Positions 61,980 to 64,000 of a stretch of 64,000 nucleotides of DNA are shown here, in pieces. Location of the stretch: contig JBLHTZ010000003.1 of assembly GCA_047627915.1 (NCBI GenBank), positions 1 through 64,000 of the forward strand. Reading direction: 5' to 3'. The notes under the pieces are model-generated. The model worked only from the letters and a program-made list of their open reading frames with translations, did no database searches and was not told where the DNA came from. Position numbers and translations under genes: made by a program. Position 1 is the stretch's first letter, and each line of letters starts with the position of its first letter. The DNA comes from NORP294 sp047627915 (GTDB lineage Bacteria; Bacteroidota; Bacteroidia; Flavobacteriales_E; Vicingaceae).

Positions 61980-64000
61980 TTACATCCTAAATGCAGATAG
62001 ATTAAACTTCAGGTCAAAGTCATCGTAAATAAATTTATCTAAAACCGCTTCAAAGGTTTTAGACTTATACTTAATTCCAAATTTTGTTCTGTCAATAGCA
62101 AAAGCAGAAGTGATGTCAAATCCGTCTGCAGTTGGTCGAACCTCAACATCGAACTTGATTGCTTCAGTAACATCTTTAATCGTAAACTCTCCTACTAATA
62201 CTTGTTTCCCATTATCATCCATCATGCCTCTTGCAATGTGAATTCTAGCTTGAGGAAACTGAGCAACGTCGAAAAAATCTGGAGCTTTTAAATGACCCTC
62301 TAAATCTTGATTTTCTTCAGCATCTTCAATGTCAACAACCGAAATTGAATTCATGTTTATGAATAATTCTCCTTCTTGAATAATTCCATCTTTAACAACT
62401 ACAGAACCATTCTCAATTTGAATATCACCGTAGTGCTCTCCTCCTACTTTCTTACCGACCCATCTTAACGATCCACTTTCAGCATTAAAAGCATAACTTC
62501 CATCAACGATTGTATTTCCATCCATTGCTGTTTCTATAGGCATTATTACTGCCGATTCTACGCCATGAGTTGCTGCAGCTCCGTGAGCTCCACCTTCAGC
62601 AATATGAGGGGCAATTACTAAAGAAACGATTGACATTAACTTAATTAAGATGTTCATTGAAGGACCTGAAGTATCTTTAAATGGATCACCAACAGTATCG
62701 CCAGTTACTGAAGCAGAATGTGCATCAGAACCCTTGTATTCCATTTTACCGTTAATCATTACTCCTTTTTCAAATGATTTTTTAGCATTATCCCAAGCAC
62801 CACCTGCGTTGTTTTGGAAAATACCCATCAATACACCTGATACTGTCACTCCTGCTAATAATCCTCCTAAAACTTCAGGGCCAAAAGTAAATCCAACCAA
62901 AATTGGAACAATCAAAGCAATTAAGCCAGGTAAAATCATTTCGCGAATAGACGCTTTTGTAGAAATCTCTACACACTTGTCATACTCAGGCGTAGCCTTA
63001 TATTCCATAATGCCTGGAATCTCCTTAAACTGACGTCTCACCTCTTGCACCATGTCCATTGCTGCTCTACCAACAGCAGCAATACATAATGCAGAGAAAA
63101 TAAAAGGAATCATGGCTCCAACAAATAAACCTGCTAAAACATCTGCCTTGTATATATCAATTGAATCAATCCCTGAAATCCCCACGAAGGCAGCAAATAG
63201 AGCCAAAGCAGTTAATGCAGCAGAAGCAATTGCGAAACCTTTACCTGCAGCTGCCGTAGTGTTTCCAACAGCATCTAAATTATCTGTTCTACCTCTTACT
63301 TCTTCAGGTAAACCACTCATCTCTGCAATACCACCTGCGTTATCCGCAATAGGTCCAAAAGCATCAATTGCCAATTGCATTGCTGTAGTTGCCATCATAC
63401 CTGCTGCTGCGATTGCAACTCCGTATAAACCTGCAAATTCATGAGAGATATAGATACCCGCTGCTAAAACTAAAACAGGAATAACGGTAGACTCCATACC
63501 TACTGCCAAACCTCCAATGATATTTGTTGCGTGACCTGTTGAAGATTGTTGAACAATTGAATTTACCGGTTTTTTACCCATCGCTGTATAATATTCAGTT
63601 ACGACGCTCATTATAGCACCTACAACTAAACCTGTAATAATCGCCCAGAAAATATCCATTGAAGTTAATTCATATCCTCTAATGGTCATATTTTCTACCA
63701 TCATGTAATCAACTATAAAGTAAGAAGCAACTGCCGTAAGAATAACTGACAACCAGTTTCCTAAGTTTAACGCTCCTTGAACCGAACCATCTTCTCCTTT
63801 TACTTTCACGAATAATGTTCCGATGATTGAGAAAATAATTCCTAGTCCCGCGATTACCATTGGCAACAATATAGGAGAAAGACCATTGAACTGATCAGGT
63901 GTTCCAAATTTAACTTCAGCACCTAAAACCATAGTTGCTAAAATTGTGGCTACGTAAGAACCAAATAAGTCAGCTCCCATACCAGCAACATCACCTACGT
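61980..64000 (-). CDS. hppA: Membrane pyrophosphatase fused to a C-terminal YceI domain (5' end outside window)
   Basis: This ion pump hydrolyses pyrophosphate and moves H+ or Na+ out of the cytoplasm. The frame is open to the window edge; from its first Met in the window (63980) it gives 666 residues. Conserved parts are VGDVAGMGADLFGS at the edge, DNAGGIAEMSGLPEEVR near 213, GNTTAAAGKG at 239-248 (Ala at the K+-site position, so K+-dependent) and DTVGDPFKDTSGPSMN near 429. The pump ends near 460. Residues about 491-662 are a YceI-like lipocalin domain with DGSYAFNAESGSLRWVG, LKAPDFFDVAQFP and VGEFTIKDVT. The usual gate Glu is missing from both known positions, which are Gly and Ala. An N-terminal portion of roughly 200-250 residues is missing. 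Confidence 0.95.
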   Translation of the reverse strand, partial: VGDVAGMGADLFGSYVATILATMVLGAEVKFGTPDQFNGLSPILLPMVIAGLGIIFSIIGTLFVKVKGEDGSVQGALNLGNWLSVILTAVASYFIVDYMMVENMTIRGYELTSMDIFWAIITGLVVGAIMSVVTEYYTAMGKKPVNSIVQQSSTGHATNIIGGLAVGMESTVIPVLVLAAGIYISHEFAGLYGVAIAAAGMMATTAMQLAIDAFGPIADNAGGIAEMSGLPEEVRGRTDNLDAVGNTTAAAGKGFAIASAALTALALFAAFVGISGIDSIDIYKADVLAGLFVGAMIPFIFSALCIAAVGRAAMDMVQEVRRQFKEIPGIMEYKATPEYDKCVEISTKASIREMILPGLIALIVPILVGFTFGPEVLGGLLAGVTVSGVLMGIFQNNAGGAWDNAKKSFEKGVMINGKMEYKGSDAHSASVTGDTVGDPFKDTSGPSMNILIKLMSIVSLVIAPHIAEGGAHGAAATHGVESAVIMPIETAMDGNTIVDGSYAFNAESGSLRWVGKKVGGEHYGDIQIENGSVVVKDGIIQEGELFINMNSISVVDIEDAEENQDLEGHLKAPDFFDVAQFPQARIHIARGMMDDNGKQVLVGEFTIKDVTEAIKFDVEVRPTADGFDITSAFAIDRTKFGIKYKSKTFEAVLDKFIYDDFDLKFNLSAFRM

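Noticed and set aside
62650..63444. Plus-strand reading frames of 127 and 130 codons opposite the pyrophosphatase gene
   Set aside because: They are Ala/Pro/Ile-rich mirror translations of a well-conserved gene.

Overview
The window is an AT-rich, densely packed chromosomal segment of a Bacteroidota bacterium, most likely a flavobacterium in the broad sense (Flavobacteriales). The signs are a gliding-motility ABC ATPase (GldA), C-terminal sorting domains of the type IX secretion system, lipoproteins with acidic residues after the lipid-anchored cysteine, a bacterial GH3-family protein, a MraY with the extra loop usual in this phylum, and several exact copies of the Bacteroidota promoter box TAnnTTTG lying very close to start codons. 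No rRNA, CRISPR array, prophage or transposase gene was found. There is one tRNA, an initiator tRNA-Met.

Layout. 1-8315 (minus strand): the 5' part of murQ, a membrane-anchored HExxH aminopeptidase, MarC, a histone-deacetylase-family hydrolase, a 2,4-dienoyl-CoA-reductase-type SDR, a phage-holin-family membrane protein, a DUF819 permease, a SirB1-type transglutaminase-like protein and a nucleoside phosphorylase. 8421-13017: a tandem UspA protein and CinA (plus), an M28 peptidase with PDZ domain (minus) and a TolB-like propeller lipoprotein (plus). 13190-15512: three secreted or lipoprotein genes of unknown function. 15580-19605: a Na+/solute symporter, L-2-hydroxyglutarate oxidase and a UMF1-type MFS protein. 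19691-26194: an envelope and secretion region with a small lipoprotein, a CAP-domain protein, two OmpA proteins and a type IX cargo protein that share an N-terminal domain, dispersed repeats and a sorting-domain remnant.

26315-41728 (minus) is a division and cell wall (dcw) cluster in the order mraZ-rsmH-ftsL-ftsI-murE-mraY-murD-ftsW-murG-murC-ftsQ-ftsA-ftsZ. It has a MraZ operator in front, a ftsZ terminator behind, and many 4-14 base overlaps that suggest translational coupling. 42025-52793 carries GTPases of ribosome assembly (engB, rsgA, der, era), dtd, a MazG-like pyrophosphohydrolase, a PH-domain pair, gldA, metK and the tRNA. 52948-64000 carries a two-gene MlaE/MlaF-type lipid ABC transporter, a TPR lipoprotein, folK, sppA, a GH3 protein, an unknown secreted protein, a deoxynucleoside kinase and the C-terminal part of a membrane pyrophosphatase.

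Most of the window is ordinary core genome. I did not find a clearly new multi-gene system. The most unusual items are: a membrane pyrophosphatase fused at its C-terminus to a YceI domain (61980-64000), in which both usual positions of the ion-gate glutamate are occupied by other residues; a dispersed repeat that has entered the reading frame of a type IX sorting domain (25160-25181) next to an array of the same repeat; a stand-alone sorting-domain remnant (26081-26194); a second, orphan copy of the 3' end of the propeller gene (13938-13973); and a perfect 14-bp hairpin between ftsA and ftsZ.
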